Shown piece by piece: positions 1 to 6,817 of a stretch of DNA of 8,290 nt. Source of the stretch: Verrucomicrobiota bacterium (lineage in GTDB: Bacteria > Verrucomicrobiota > Verrucomicrobiia > Methylacidiphilales > Verrucolacustridaceae); NCBI GenBank assembly GCA_010031845.1, contig RGYX01000036.1:1-8290 (forward strand), given 5' to 3'. The notes beneath the pieces were generated by a model, which was not told where the DNA came from, did no database searches, and was given only the letters and a program-made list of their open reading frames with translations. Within the stretch, counting starts at the first letter, position 1. The number at the start of each line of letters is the position of its first letter. A program made the translations under genes and the position numbers.

Positions 1-194
1 TTTATCATGTTCACTCGTACCGTCCGGTTTCGGTGGCACCCGATTGGTTGGCCTGTGAGACGGAGTATGGGGGTTGGTTCCCGAGTGGAATTTGGAAAGG
101 ACACGTAGCTGGATTCCAGTTTCACCCGGAAAAGAGTCAGGAATCGGGAATCTCCTTGCTGAAGAGGGTCTTGGAAAAAATCGGTTCACCCTGA
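1..194 (+). CDS. hisH: Imidazole glycerol phosphate synthase glutaminase subunit HisH, C-terminal fragment
   Basis: This is the 3' end of a gene that begins before the window. The first complete codon is at 3 and the TGA stop at 192-194, giving 63 residues. HisH is the class I glutamine amidotransferase that releases ammonia from glutamine and channels it to HisF in histidine synthesis. What is seen: the fragment opens with YHVHSY, the conserved VHSY segment of HisH. It then has GHVAGFQFHPEKSQ, which carries the His and Glu of the Cys-His-Glu catalytic triad (residues 41 and 43 of the fragment). The tail GISLLKRVLEKI matches the usual end of the family. The nucleophilic Cys lies upstream of the window. 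No start codon is present in this piece, so it is easily missed by ORF calling. A CxxCH mini-gene follows 35 bases downstream on the same strand and may share its transcript. Confidence 0.92.
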   Translation, partial: YHVHSYRPVSVAPDWLACETEYGGWFPSGIWKGHVAGFQFHPEKSQESGISLLKRVLEKIGSP

Positions 195-229
195 CTTGCG
201 CCTGCCGGCTCCCTTTCTATCCTTCCAGA

Positions 230-394
230 ATGATCAATCAAACGACTCGTCTTGCCGTGTTGGGGTTGGTGGTGGGATTGGCTTCGGCCCAAATCGCAGG
301 AGCCCAGTGCTCCAGCTGTCACGATGATGACAGCGGTGCAAAAAAGAAGAAGAATTCTGAAACCAATAACGTTGCTCCCTCCGACAAAAAGTAA
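230..394 (+). CDS. Small exported protein with a CxxCH (haem c-type) motif
   Basis: This 54-residue protein starts at the ATG at 230. A longer in-frame start at 74 would overlap hisH and add a non-signal N-terminus, so the shorter form is preferred. What is seen: residues 1-25 form a classical Sec signal peptide, with a basic Arg at 7, a hydrophobic core (LAVLGLVVGLA) and an AGA cleavage site before Gln26. The mature part would be only about 29 residues. It starts with QCSSCH (Cys27, Cys30, His31), followed by an Asp triplet, a run of four Lys and a polar tail. CxxCH is the covalent haem attachment motif of c-type cytochromes. No Met or second His is available as a distal ligand, so a full cytochrome is unlikely. 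It could be a haem peptide, a metal- or disulfide-binding peptide, or a chance motif. No SD is seen; the leader is pyrimidine-rich. A strong terminator follows 20 bases after the stop. I do not recognise the family. Confidence 0.6.
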   Translation: MINQTTRLAVLGLVVGLASAQIAGAQCSSCHDDDSGAKKKKNSETNNVAPSDKK

Positions 395-409
395 GACTCG
401 CCGATAAAC

Positions 410-442
410 AAAAACCCTGCCCGTGACCGGGCAGGGTTTTTT
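410..442. terminator. Bidirectional intrinsic terminator between converging genes
   Basis: A perfect 9-bp GC-rich stem, CCCTGCCCG (415-423) with CGGGCAGGG (428-436), encloses the loop TGAC. It is flanked by AAAAA (410-414) on the left and TTTTTT (437-442) on the right. In either direction this reads as a GC hairpin followed by a T run. It sits between the CxxCH gene (plus, stop at 394) and the desaturase gene (minus, stop at 458), so it can terminate both converging transcripts. Confidence 0.93.
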
Positions 443-457
443 GTTGGGTCGATCGGT

Positions 458-1408
458 TTAGTCCCGTTGTTCGGCTGGAAGAGGAAGAATGGAGGATTCC
501 GGTTCGGGATCCGGTTGGTCCGCCATCCGGGCTTTGATTCGCTGGGGAGAGATAAGAACGACATCCCGAACCAAGCCGAGTTTTTCAAACAACCAAATCA
601 TCCAGGCGGAGATATCGGGCTGGGTCCAGTGCATGCCGTGCCGGGCGGAGCGGGGGAAAGCGTGGTGGTTGTTGTGCCAACCTTCGCCCATGGCGAGGAT
701 GCCGAAGAGGAAGTTGTTGCGGCTGGCATCGGTGGTCTCAAAGGTGCGGCCCCCAAAGGTGTGGCAGATGGAATTCACCGACCAGGTGATATGTTGGTTG
801 AGGAAGAGACGGACGAAACCACCCCAGACTAATCCACCAAAGGCACCGATCAGGAACGAGTGCCCAAAGAAGGCGGCGGTGGCTCCCCCAATCAGTGTAG
901 GGATAGCCAATCCAACAAAGACCCAAAGCCAGAACGTTTTGTGGATGAAGGCGATAATAGGGTCTTTCAGCAGTGCACCGGCGTAGCGTTGGATGTCAGG
1001 CTTAAAGTTGTCGAGGATCCATCCGGCATGGGCGTGCCAGAGACTTTTCAGGGGGCTGTGGGGATCATCGTCATCGTCGGAGTTGGCATGATGCTGGATG
1101 TGCGTGGCGGCCCAATGAAGGGCGGGACCCTGCATGGCCATGGAACCCCAGATCAACAGAACGGTTTTAAGCCATGGGTGGGCTTGGAAGCTTTTGTGGG
1201 TGAGCATCCGATGGTAGCCGAGGGTGATGCCAAAAGCTCCCATGACAAAGAAGCTAAGAAGAAGGGCGAGGTCGATCCAAGTGACGTACGAGTTCCAGAG
1301 TAGAACGATGGCTGAGATAACCCCGAAAATTGGCAACCAGACCAAGGCCAAGAGAATGAGCTTGGTCAAGGGGGTCGTGGCTTGGGCGTGGGAGATGGAG
1401 GAGGACAA
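458..1408 (-). CDS. Membrane fatty acid desaturase (acyl-CoA/acyl-lipid delta-9 type)
   Basis: This 316-residue integral membrane di-iron desaturase introduces a double bond into acyl chains, probably at delta-9. What is seen: all three histidine boxes are present, as HRMLTH (66-71), HIQHH (103-107) and HNNHH (245-249). The conserved WHNNHHAFPRSAR context and the NQHITWSVNSICH stretch (204-216) are also present. Hydrophobic segments lie at about 17-37, 46-64, 82-98, 156-180 and 183-205. No cytochrome b5 domain is fused, so the electron donor must come from elsewhere; none is visible nearby. The start is a TTG at 1408. The reading frame is closed by an in-frame TGA 21 bases upstream and no ATG is available there, so the exact start is uncertain. 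A short AGGG lies about 12 bases upstream, within a small hairpin. The gene is 65 bases downstream of the small membrane protein gene on the same strand and ends at the shared terminator. Substrate form (CoA or lipid) cannot be told. Confidence 0.93.
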   Translation of the reverse strand: MSSSISHAQATTPLTKLILLALVWLPIFGVISAIVLLWNSYVTWIDLALLLSFFVMGAFGITLGYHRMLTHKSFQAHPWLKTVLLIWGSMAMQGPALHWAATHIQHHANSDDDDDPHSPLKSLWHAHAGWILDNFKPDIQRYAGALLKDPIIAFIHKTFWLWVFVGLAIPTLIGGATAAFFGHSFLIGAFGGLVWGGFVRLFLNQHITWSVNSICHTFGGRTFETTDASRNNFLFGILAMGEGWHNNHHAFPRSARHGMHWTQPDISAWMIWLFEKLGLVRDVVLISPQRIKARMADQPDPEPESSILPLPAEQRD

Positions 1409-1417
1409 GAAGTCGTC

Positions 1418-1437
1418 AGACCCTGCCCATCAGGTCT
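1418..1437 (-). other. Small hairpin just upstream of the desaturase start
   Basis: The 5-bp arms AGACC (1418-1422) and GGTCT (1433-1437), extended inward by 2 bp after a one-base bulge at 1423, enclose a 5-base loop. On the minus-strand transcript the hairpin contains the only AGGG near the TTG start of the desaturase gene. It might hide that weak ribosome binding site. The stem is short, so chance is a real possibility. Confidence 0.3.
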
Positions 1438-1473
1438 TTAAGGATTGTTTCTGTCTAGTCTGGGGGAGAAAAT

Positions 1474-1770
1474 TTAGCGGGGTCGGCGGGGAGGGTGACG
1501 CATGACGGTGAAAAAGAAAAGAAACTCCAAGGTGTACACGGCCACAAGGGCTCCCAGAAAGAAGTCGAATCGAGCCAAAGGAAGGGAAGTGAAGTATCGG
1601 AGAACGCCGTAGACGGCCAGGGGGATTCCCAGCATTTTTGAGGAGAGGGCCAGGCGGGGTTTCAGGGCGCGGTATTTCGGATGCAAGACGGAAAGGGCGA
1701 GGGTTACGGCCACGGATCCCATCACGGTTAGGAGGAGCAATACCAAGGCGATCTCCTCCGAGGTTTCCAT
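1474..1770 (-). CDS. Small unrecognised membrane protein, three predicted helices
   Basis: This 98-residue protein is not assigned to a family. What is seen: hydrophobic segments at about 7-29, 44-60 and 68-90 give three likely transmembrane helices. The short acidic N-terminus is METSEE, the basic connecting loop HPKYRALKPR lies at about 30-39, and the strongly basic tail ends in RHPPRRPR. By the positive-inside rule the first loop and the C-terminus would be cytoplasmic, with the N-terminus outside. The ATG at 1770 is 4 bases after the stop of the PfkB kinase gene, so translation is probably coupled to it; no SD is visible. The desaturase follows 65 bases later, which suggests, but does not show, a role in membrane lipid composition. 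Confidence 0.7.
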   Translation of the reverse strand: METSEEIALVLLLLTVMGSVAVTLALSVLHPKYRALKPRLALSSKMLGIPLAVYGVLRYFTSLPLARFDFFLGALVAVYTLEFLFFFTVMRHPPRRPR

Positions 1771-1774
1771 AGGT

Positions 1775-2680
1775 TCAGGGGTTCGGATTGATCAAGCGCA
1801 ACAGGTCCCGACGGCGTGAGGCGATCTCTTTTTCCGACAGGGAGGCGAGTCGGTTCAGGCTGAAGTCCTCCACGGTAAAGGAGGCAAGGATGGTTCCCTC
1901 GATGACACCCTGGGCAAGGGTGGAGAGGTTGGCTTCCTTTTGGCCGGCCAGGTAGCCGGTAAGGCCGCCGGCAAAGGTGTCACCGGCACCGGTGGGATCG
2001 AGCACCTGTTCCAAGGGAACGGCGGGGGCGGCAAAGGCACCCTCGGGGCCGGAGAGGAAGCAGCCGTGCTCTCCCTTTTTTACGGCAACATAGCGGGGGC
2101 CCCTCTCCCGAAGCCAGCGGGCCGCCCGGACGAGGTTGGGTTCATCGGAGAGTTGGGTGGCTTCCGAATCGTTGAGAATGAGGAGATCAATGCGGGGTAG
2201 AAGTTCGAGTAGGCGGGTCCGAGCGATATCGATCCAAAGATTCATGGTGTCGGCCACGACGAACTTGGGCTTCTGCATCTGGTCGAGAACGGAGTGCTGG
2301 AGGTCAGGGGCAAGGTTGCCCAGAAGGACGAACGGAAGCTTTTTCTGGCCTTCGGGAAGCTGGGGTTGGAAATCGGCCACGACATTGAGGTCGGTTGAGA
2401 TCGTGCGGCGGTTGTTCATGTTCTGTTCGTATTGGCCGTGCCAGCGGAAAGTTTTGCCTTGGACAACCTGAAGGCCGGAAAGGTCGATCTTCCGTTTTTC
2501 CCAGATGGCGCGGTGATGGGCGGGGAAATCCTCGCCGACCACCGAGTTCAGGCTGACGGGGGCGTGAAAACTGGCGGCCAATCCGGCAAAGGAGGCAGAG
2601 CCGCCCAGGAGGTCGGACCGCTCGCCGTGCGGGGTTTCCACGCGGTCGATCCCCACAGTGCCAACAACCAAAACGCTCAT
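1775..2680 (-). CDS. PfkB/ribokinase-family carbohydrate (or nucleoside) kinase
   Basis: This 301-residue cytosolic kinase phosphorylates a sugar or nucleoside hydroxyl using ATP; the substrate cannot be named from sequence. What is seen: the N-terminal strand is MSVLVVGTVGID. The di-glycine GGSASF (26-31) is at the substrate site. The NDSEA segment (170-174) corresponds to the NxxE metal-binding motif. KKGEHG lies at 201-206. The PfkB signature DPTGAGDTFAGG (228-239) holds the anion hole and the catalytic base Asp234. The length fits the family (about 300). The start overlaps the thiE stop as ATGA (2677-2680), and the stop lies 4 bases before the next gene, so it is embedded in the operon. 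Proximity to thiE invites comparison with ThiD or ThiM, but ThiD and ThiM belong to a related fold with different motifs, and the di-Gly plus DTGAGD pattern favours a sugar-kinase type. Confidence 0.9.
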   Translation of the reverse strand: MSVLVVGTVGIDRVETPHGERSDLLGGSASFAGLAASFHAPVSLNSVVGEDFPAHHRAIWEKRKIDLSGLQVVQGKTFRWHGQYEQNMNNRRTISTDLNVVADFQPQLPEGQKKLPFVLLGNLAPDLQHSVLDQMQKPKFVVADTMNLWIDIARTRLLELLPRIDLLILNDSEATQLSDEPNLVRAARWLRERGPRYVAVKKGEHGCFLSGPEGAFAAPAVPLEQVLDPTGAGDTFAGGLTGYLAGQKEANLSTLAQGVIEGTILASFTVEDFSLNRLASLSEKEIASRRRDLLRLINPNP

Positions 2681-3363
2681 GACCCGTTAGCATCCTTCAT
2701 GGAAGGCCCACTGCCAAGCCGTGAAAGAATTTCCCGGGCGGCTTCGGATGGATTTTTGGCCTGAAGAAGATGGGAGACGACACAGACGCGGGTCGCGCCT
2801 TGTTTTCTGATTTCCGAGACCCGATCGGGATTCAGTCCGCCGATGCAGAAAAAAGGAAGTTGGAGCCGGCCGGCGATGGCAGAAATTTTCTCCGGGCCGA
2901 TGGGGCGGTAGTCGGGCTTGGTTCCGGTGGCATAGACCGGGCCGAATCCGAGGTAGTCTGGACGAAGGGCCGCGCCGGCCTCCGCTTGGCAGGGGGAATG
3001 GGTGGACAGGCCCAGCAGGGCGTGGGGTCCGAGCAGGCGCCGGGCTTCGGGTATTCCAAGATCGTCCTGCCCGAGGTGGCAACCGGCGGCTCCCGAGGGT
3101 TCCACCAGATCGGGGTGATCGTTGAGAATCAGGGGGAGGCCGCGTTCGGCCAGCAGTGGGACCAAACGGCGGGCGGCGGCGAGAATGGTTTCCTTGGGGA
3201 GCGTTTTCGCCCGGATTTGAAAAATACCGGTGCCTCCCTCGTAGAGTTGGAGGGCCAGCGTCGGCCAGGTTTCCGGGGGGGTGTAAGAAGCATCGAGGAT
3301 GGCGTAGAGCCGGGCGCGTTGCAGGGCAGCGTGGGCCAGGCCGGGATCCAGAACCGGCGGCAT
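2677..3363 (-). CDS. thiE: Thiamine-phosphate synthase ThiE
   Basis: ThiE joins HMP pyrophosphate with the thiazole phosphate to give thiamine phosphate. The protein has 228 residues, slightly longer than the usual 210 or so because of short extensions at both ends. What is seen in order along the TIM barrel: LYAILD (19-24); QIRAK (49-53), the pyrophosphate-contacting strand usually written QLRxK; ND (81-82); HLGQDD (96-101), whose Asp binds Mg; LSTHS (119-123); GPVYATGTK (141-149), the thiazole-phosphate loop; and CIGGL (173-177). All key positions look intact. The ATG at 3363 lies 3 bases after the accC stop and has no SD (the leader is CCTCC-rich), so translation probably depends on coupling. 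The stop overlaps the kinase start as ATGA. No TPP riboswitch was recognised in the nearby intergenic sequence, and no other thiamine gene is in the window. Confidence 0.95.
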   Translation of the reverse strand: MPPVLDPGLAHAALQRARLYAILDASYTPPETWPTLALQLYEGGTGIFQIRAKTLPKETILAAARRLVPLLAERGLPLILNDHPDLVEPSGAAGCHLGQDDLGIPEARRLLGPHALLGLSTHSPCQAEAGAALRPDYLGFGPVYATGTKPDYRPIGPEKISAIAGRLQLPFFCIGGLNPDRVSEIRKQGATRVCVVSHLLQAKNPSEAAREILSRLGSGPSMKDANGS

Positions 3364-3366
3364 GGC

Positions 3367-4728
3367 TTAGGAGGCGTTTTGGACTTTTTTCTCGAAAAAC
3401 CGCTCGAGAAAATGGGTGGAGTATTTGCCCCGCCGAAAGTCCTGATCCCGAACGATCCGTTGTCCGAGGGGGATGGTGGTCTTAACCCCCCGGATGATGG
3501 TTTCATCGAGGGCGCGCTGCATCCGGGCGATGGCGGTGGCGCGATCGGGACCCACGGCGATCAATTTTCCGATCATGGAGTCGTAGAAAGGAGGGATGGA
3601 GTAACCGCCGTACATGTGGGAGTCCATCCGGATGCCGATGCCACCCGGGGGGTAGTAAAGGCTGATCGTCCCCGGGCAGGGACGGAAATCCATGGCGGGA
3701 TCCTCGGCATTGATGCGGAATTCAATGGCATGTCGTTGGGGGCGGAGATTTTCAAATTCAGAAGGGATGCGTTCCCCGGCGGCGATCTTGATCTGTTCCT
3801 TTACCAGATCGATGCCGTAGACCTCCTCGGTGACGGGATGTTCGACCTGAATCCGGGTGTTCATCTCGAGGAAGTAGTAATTTCCGTTGCCGTCGACGAG
3901 GAATTCCATCGTGCCGGCGTTCTCGTAATGTACGGCTTCGGCGAGCTTGATGGCAGCCCGGCCCATTTTTTTGCGGAGATCATTGTCAATCAGAGGGGAG
4001 GGGGCTTCTTCCAAAAGTTTCTGGTGTCGGCGCTGGATGGAGCAGTCGCGCTCGCCGAGATGGACAATCTTGCCGCGTTTGTCCCCGAGGATCTGGAATT
4101 CGATGTGGTGGGGGTCCTCGATAAACTTTTCGAGGTAGACTTCGGGATTGCCGAAGGCTTTTTCCGCTTCCATGCGGGCGGCGAGGAATCCTTTGACCAG
4201 ACTGACGTCGTTGTGGGCGGGGCGCATACCCTTGCCTCCTCCTCCCGCCACCGCCTTGATCATCACCGGATAGCCGATTTTTTTGGCAGCCTTGATGGCT
4301 TCCTGCTCGGTTTGAACGGGACCATCGCTTCCCGGGGGGATGGGGACTCCGGCCTTGCGGGCGTTTTCCCGGGCGAGGGATTTGTCTCCCATCCGGCGAA
4401 TGGATTCGGGGGAGGGACCGATGAAGCGGATGTTGCAGGATTGGCAGACTTCGGCGAAGTGTGCGCTTTCGGAAAGAAAGCCGTATCCCGGGTGGATCGC
4501 GTCGACGTCGCCTACCTCGGCGGCCGAGATGATGCGGTCGATTTTGAGATAACTTTGCGGGCTGGGGCCGGGTCCGATGCAGATGGCTTCATCCGCGGCC
4601 TGCACATGAAGGGAGTCGTGATCAGGCTCGGAATACACGGCGAGGGTGCGGATGCCGAGATCCTTACAGGCGCGAATCACCCGGAGGGCGATCTCCCCGC
4701 GGTTGGCGATGAGGATTTTGTCGAACAT
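3367..4728 (-). CDS. accC: Acetyl-CoA carboxylase, biotin carboxylase subunit AccC
   Basis: AccC uses ATP and bicarbonate to carboxylate the biotin carried by AccB, the first half-reaction of malonyl-CoA synthesis. The protein has 453 residues; E. coli AccC has about 449. What is seen: the N-terminal domain opens with [15 protein letters not shown]. The ATP-grasp domain has Lys116 in GDKSLAR, the glycine loop AGGGGKGM (161-168) and [12 protein letters not shown] (227-238). The catalytic/metal segment [12 protein letters not shown] (288-299) contains Glu288, Asn290, Arg292 and Glu296. RINAEDP (338-344) includes the biotin-site Arg338. All expected residues are intact. The start ATG at 4728 is 41 bases downstream of accB and its leader is C-rich without an SD. 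No carboxyltransferase genes (accA, accD) are in the window. A long antisense open frame lies opposite this gene and is only a shadow of its codon usage. Confidence 0.98.
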   Translation of the reverse strand: MFDKILIANRGEIALRVIRACKDLGIRTLAVYSEPDHDSLHVQAADEAICIGPGPSPQSYLKIDRIISAAEVGDVDAIHPGYGFLSESAHFAEVCQSCNIRFIGPSPESIRRMGDKSLARENARKAGVPIPPGSDGPVQTEQEAIKAAKKIGYPVMIKAVAGGGGKGMRPAHNDVSLVKGFLAARMEAEKAFGNPEVYLEKFIEDPHHIEFQILGDKRGKIVHLGERDCSIQRRHQKLLEEAPSPLIDNDLRKKMGRAAIKLAEAVHYENAGTMEFLVDGNGNYYFLEMNTRIQVEHPVTEEVYGIDLVKEQIKIAAGERIPSEFENLRPQRHAIEFRINAEDPAMDFRPCPGTISLYYPPGGIGIRMDSHMYGGYSIPPFYDSMIGKLIAVGPDRATAIARMQRALDETIIRGVKTTIPLGQRIVRDQDFRRGKYSTHFLERFFEKKVQNAS

Positions 4729-4769
4729 GAGGAGAAGGGTGGGTTCGGGAGTGGGCCTCCCGAGGGGGG

Positions 4770-5252
4770 TCAGGCCGGTTTGATACGGAACAAGGGTTTG
4801 CCGAATTCAACCGGCTTGCCGTTTTCCGCCAGAATTTCCGTGATGGTGCCCGACATCTCCGCCTTGATCTCGTTCATCACCTTCATGGCCTCGATGATGC
4901 AAACCACCGTCTCGGCGTTGACCACGGTGCCGACCTCGACATAAGCGGGGGCGTCGGGTGCCGGGGAGGAGTAAAATGTGCCGACCATCGGGGAGTTGAT
5001 GGAGGGAAGTTTTTCCTGGGCAGCGGCTGGAGCAGCGGCGGCTGGCGCGGGGGTAGCAGGCAGGGGGAGGCCGGTGGCAATGGGAAGAACCGCCGGGGTG
5101 GGGATCAGGCTGGGTGAAGAGGCGAAGACTTGGGGCTCGCCATCCGGGCCGCGACGGATACGGATTTTGGTGCCATCCTTTTCGTATTCAAACTCGGTGA
5201 GGCTGTTTTTCCTCATCAAATCGATCACTGCCTTAATTTCTTTTATGTCCAT
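4770..5252 (-). CDS. accB: Acetyl-CoA carboxylase biotin carboxyl carrier protein AccB
   Basis: AccB carries the covalently bound biotin between biotin carboxylase and carboxyltransferase. The protein has 160 residues, close to the E. coli length of about 156. What is seen: the N-terminal segment [20 protein letters not shown] is typical of the family. A flexible Ala/Pro-rich linker lies at about 55-80. The C-terminal biotinyl domain runs from about 83, with [22 protein letters not shown], the thumb segment of the bacterial AccB type. The biotinylation motif EAMKVMNE (121-128) has biotinyl Lys124. The ATG at 5252 is clear but has no SD; upstream is a C-rich leader. It is the first gene after an AT-rich 112-base gap and probably starts its own transcript with accC, thiE and the kinase. 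Confidence 0.97.
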   Translation of the reverse strand: MDIKEIKAVIDLMRKNSLTEFEYEKDGTKIRIRRGPDGEPQVFASSPSLIPTPAVLPIATGLPLPATPAPAAAAPAAAQEKLPSINSPMVGTFYSSPAPDAPAYVEVGTVVNAETVVCIIEAMKVMNEIKAEMSGTITEILAENGKPVEFGKPLFRIKPA

Positions 5253-5364
5253 AGGTTAGGGGTTGGAATCTACAGAAATGCGGCAAAGGTAATCAAAAAG
5301 AAAATACTTTATCATTAAAGTATGGGTAAAAAGCAGATAAAATTTGGTTATTTTAGTTAAGGAA
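5253..5364 (-). promoter_or_regulatory. AT-rich intergenic region, likely accB promoter
   Basis: This 112-base gap between holB (stop at 5365) and accB (start at 5252) is far more AT-rich than the genes around it. It is the only sizeable break in the minus-strand run before the desaturase gene. It holds the palindrome at 5304-5323. On the minus strand, nearer to accB, TTGATT is followed after 18 bases by TAGATT, a weak sigma-70-like pair. The palindrome itself also contains TTTAAT, a 5/6 match to a -10 box. None is strong enough to fix a transcription start. Confidence 0.4.
5304..5323 (-). terminator. Perfect 8-4-8 palindrome with T-rich tail: weak terminator or operator
   Basis: Read on the minus strand, ATACTTTA, loop ATGA and TAAAGTAT form a perfect 8-bp stem, followed by TTTTCTTTTT. 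The layout is that of an intrinsic terminator for holB, but the stem has only one G-C pair and would be weak. The position just upstream of accB is equally suitable for a repressor or activator operator. Sequence alone does not decide between these. Confidence 0.4.
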
Positions 5365-5369
5365 CTAAA
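5352..5369. repeat. 7-bp inverted repeat across the holB stop codon
   Basis: TTTAGTT (5352-5358) and AACTAAA (5363-5369) form a perfect inverted repeat around the loop AAGG, overlapping the TAG stop of holB. No T run follows on the minus strand, so it is not a normal terminator. It may be an mRNA 3'-end hairpin or chance in AT-rich DNA. Confidence 0.3.
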
Positions 5370-6189
5370 CGAGGCCAGCGATTCGCAAGCATGATACCTC
5401 GATCGCCAGGGTTTGGTCAACATTTCTGGCTAGGGCAAAACGCAGCTTTTCGAGGGCATCCACCTCCCGCACGGCCTCTGGTTGGAGGCCGGAACCCGTT
5501 TTCGACCAAGTGGCACGGATGAGGTGGGTGATTATATCTTCCCGAATCCTGACCAACTGCCCTGCAGTCGAAGCGGCTAGGGCCGATTCGTTTTCTTCAT
5601 CCTCTGCATCCCCAGTCGTGTCCTTTTCAGCGATTTTCTCTTTGATCGAGGTTAGGAAGGACTGGAGAAGCGCAGCCCGGCGGTAGGCGTCTTGGGGGGT
5701 GGGGCCAGAAGATTGTATCCAATCCTGGGTCAGCTGTTCCAATCCAGGGAGAGGTTCGGGGTTCTTGCCCGGAATGATGGGAAAGGTTAAGCAGCGGGAA
5801 CGGACAGTGGGGAGAAGAAGACTATGATCGGGCGGCTCTTCCAGGGTTTTGAGGAAGGCGTTGGCGGCCTCGGCCGGAGGGATGCACATCCGCTCGGCCT
5901 CAAGGATCAGGGCGACCTTTAGTTGGGCCCGGTGGGGACGGCGGGATAGGGAGTGTTCGAGCTGGCGGATCTGGGCGATCGAGACGCGGCGGGATTTGGA
6001 TTCGGGGCGGAGGATGAAAAAGTCAGGATGCCCTTCCAGATCGGCATCCAGCAGATTGGCCGCCAGGCCCTTGCCAAGGGATTCCAGTTCCGCCGGCGGG
6101 GCGCCGGTTAAGAGGTGGGCGTGGGCGAGGCGGCCCTCTTTGGCAGCCGATTGAAAAAGCTCCTCAACGCGGGAGGGAGGGAAAGGCAT
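5365..6189 (-). CDS. holB: DNA polymerase III delta' (clamp loader) subunit HolB, with an internal deletion
   Basis: HolB is the non-ATPase AAA+ subunit of the clamp loader, which opens the sliding clamp at the replication fork. This protein has 274 residues. What is seen: RLAHAHLLTG (20-29) is the usual opening. No Walker A GxxxxGK is present, which fits delta' rather than DnaX. RVSIAQIRQLEHSL (68-81) is the conserved helix region. LILEAERM (94-101) takes the Walker B position, then AANAFLKTLEEPP (108-120) and RSRC (130-133), the SRC motif. Oddity: only nine residues separate EEPP from RSRC. In E. coli HolB there are nineteen, including the sensor-1 strand and loop. The loss is in frame, between about Leu126 and Pro127. 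The C-terminal part is weakly conserved and has an acidic stretch at about 190-200. The start ATG at 6189 has a good SD (AAAGGAA) and overlaps the end of tmk by 26 bases, consistent with coupled translation. Confidence 0.88.
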   Translation of the reverse strand: MPFPPSRVEELFQSAAKEGRLAHAHLLTGAPPAELESLGKGLAANLLDADLEGHPDFFILRPESKSRRVSIAQIRQLEHSLSRRPHRAQLKVALILEAERMCIPPAEAANAFLKTLEEPPDHSLLLPTVRSRCLTFPIIPGKNPEPLPGLEQLTQDWIQSSGPTPQDAYRRAALLQSFLTSIKEKIAEKDTTGDAEDEENESALAASTAGQLVRIREDIITHLIRATWSKTGSGLQPEAVREVDALEKLRFALARNVDQTLAIEVSCLRIAGLV

Positions 6190-6817
6190 GACGGAGTTCC
6201 TTTTGAATCAGGGCAAAGGTTGCCTCCCGGGTTCCGGAGGCATCGATCAGTTTGACCCGTTGGGGTTCGCGTTGGGCGAGGGATCGATATCCCTCGGCGA
6301 CTTTTTGATAAAAACCGAGGTCGAGATCCTCGAGGCGGTCTTTTTGACCGGCCGGCCGGGGTCGCCTTAAAGCGCGGTTTCGTGCTTCCGAGGGGTCGAG
6401 ATCCAGGATCAGGGTGAGATCGGGTTCGCGGTGGGCGATGGCAAAACCGTTGATGAAGTTCACCTCTTCCATCGGAAGGCCACGGGCATTGCCTTGAAAC
6501 ACGGTGGTGGAGTCGTGAAAGCGGTCGGCAATGACCCATTCCCCCCTGGTCAAAGAGGGATGGATGAGTTGACGGACGAGTTCCGCCCGGCTGGCGGCAA
6601 AAAGGAGGAGTTCGGTCTCGGCGGTCATCGACTGACCGACGGGATCGTGCTTCAGGAGATGGCGAATGATTTCCCCCACTGGGGTGCCTCCGGGTTCCCG
6701 GACTTCGTGGACCAAGAGTTTGGCGGAGCGAAGCCAAGCCAAGGTGGAGGCAATTTGGGTGCTTTTGCCGCACCCTTCGCAACCTTCAAAAGTGAGGAAC
6801 TTTCCGGGAGCGGTCAT
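6164..6817 (-). CDS. tmk: Thymidylate kinase Tmk
   Basis: Tmk phosphorylates dTMP to dTDP with ATP, an essential step in making dTTP. The protein has 217 residues, normal for the family (about 205-215). What is seen: the P-loop [12 protein letters not shown] (10-21) has the pattern GxxxxGKST with Cys at two positions more often Gly/Ala/Ser. REPGGT (40-45) is the dTMP-binding loop. [13 protein letters not shown] (97-109) is the DRY-type motif with Phe in place of Tyr. The LID region is [13 protein letters not shown] (151-163). All catalytic elements are intact. The start ATG overlaps the ispF stop as ATGA (6814-6817), and its end overlaps holB by 26 bases. Tmk next to holB is a common bacterial arrangement. 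Confidence 0.97.
   Translation of the reverse strand: MTAPGKFLTFEGCEGCGKSTQIASTLAWLRSAKLLVHEVREPGGTPVGEIIRHLLKHDPVGQSMTAETELLLFAASRAELVRQLIHPSLTRGEWVIADRFHDSTTVFQGNARGLPMEEVNFINGFAIAHREPDLTLILDLDPSEARNRALRRPRPAGQKDRLEDLDLGFYQKVAEGYRSLAQREPQRVKLIDASGTREATFALIQKELRHAFPSLPR

Noticed and set aside
74..229. N-terminal extension of the CxxCH protein from the ATG at 74
   Set aside because: It overlaps the hisH 3' end in another frame and would bury a clean signal peptide in the middle of the protein. The ATG at 230 is the sensible start.
2770..4944. 724-codon open frame on the plus strand
   Set aside because: It lies exactly antisense to accC, thiE and accB, all of which have complete family motifs. 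Its translation is low-complexity Gly/Asp/Glu-rich and has no recognisable domain. It is a codon-usage shadow in GC-rich DNA.
5253..5364. TPP riboswitch or FapR-type site for the thiE/acc genes
   Set aside because: The conserved TPP (Thi-box) sequence elements and the known FapR consensus are absent; only the AT-rich palindrome is present.
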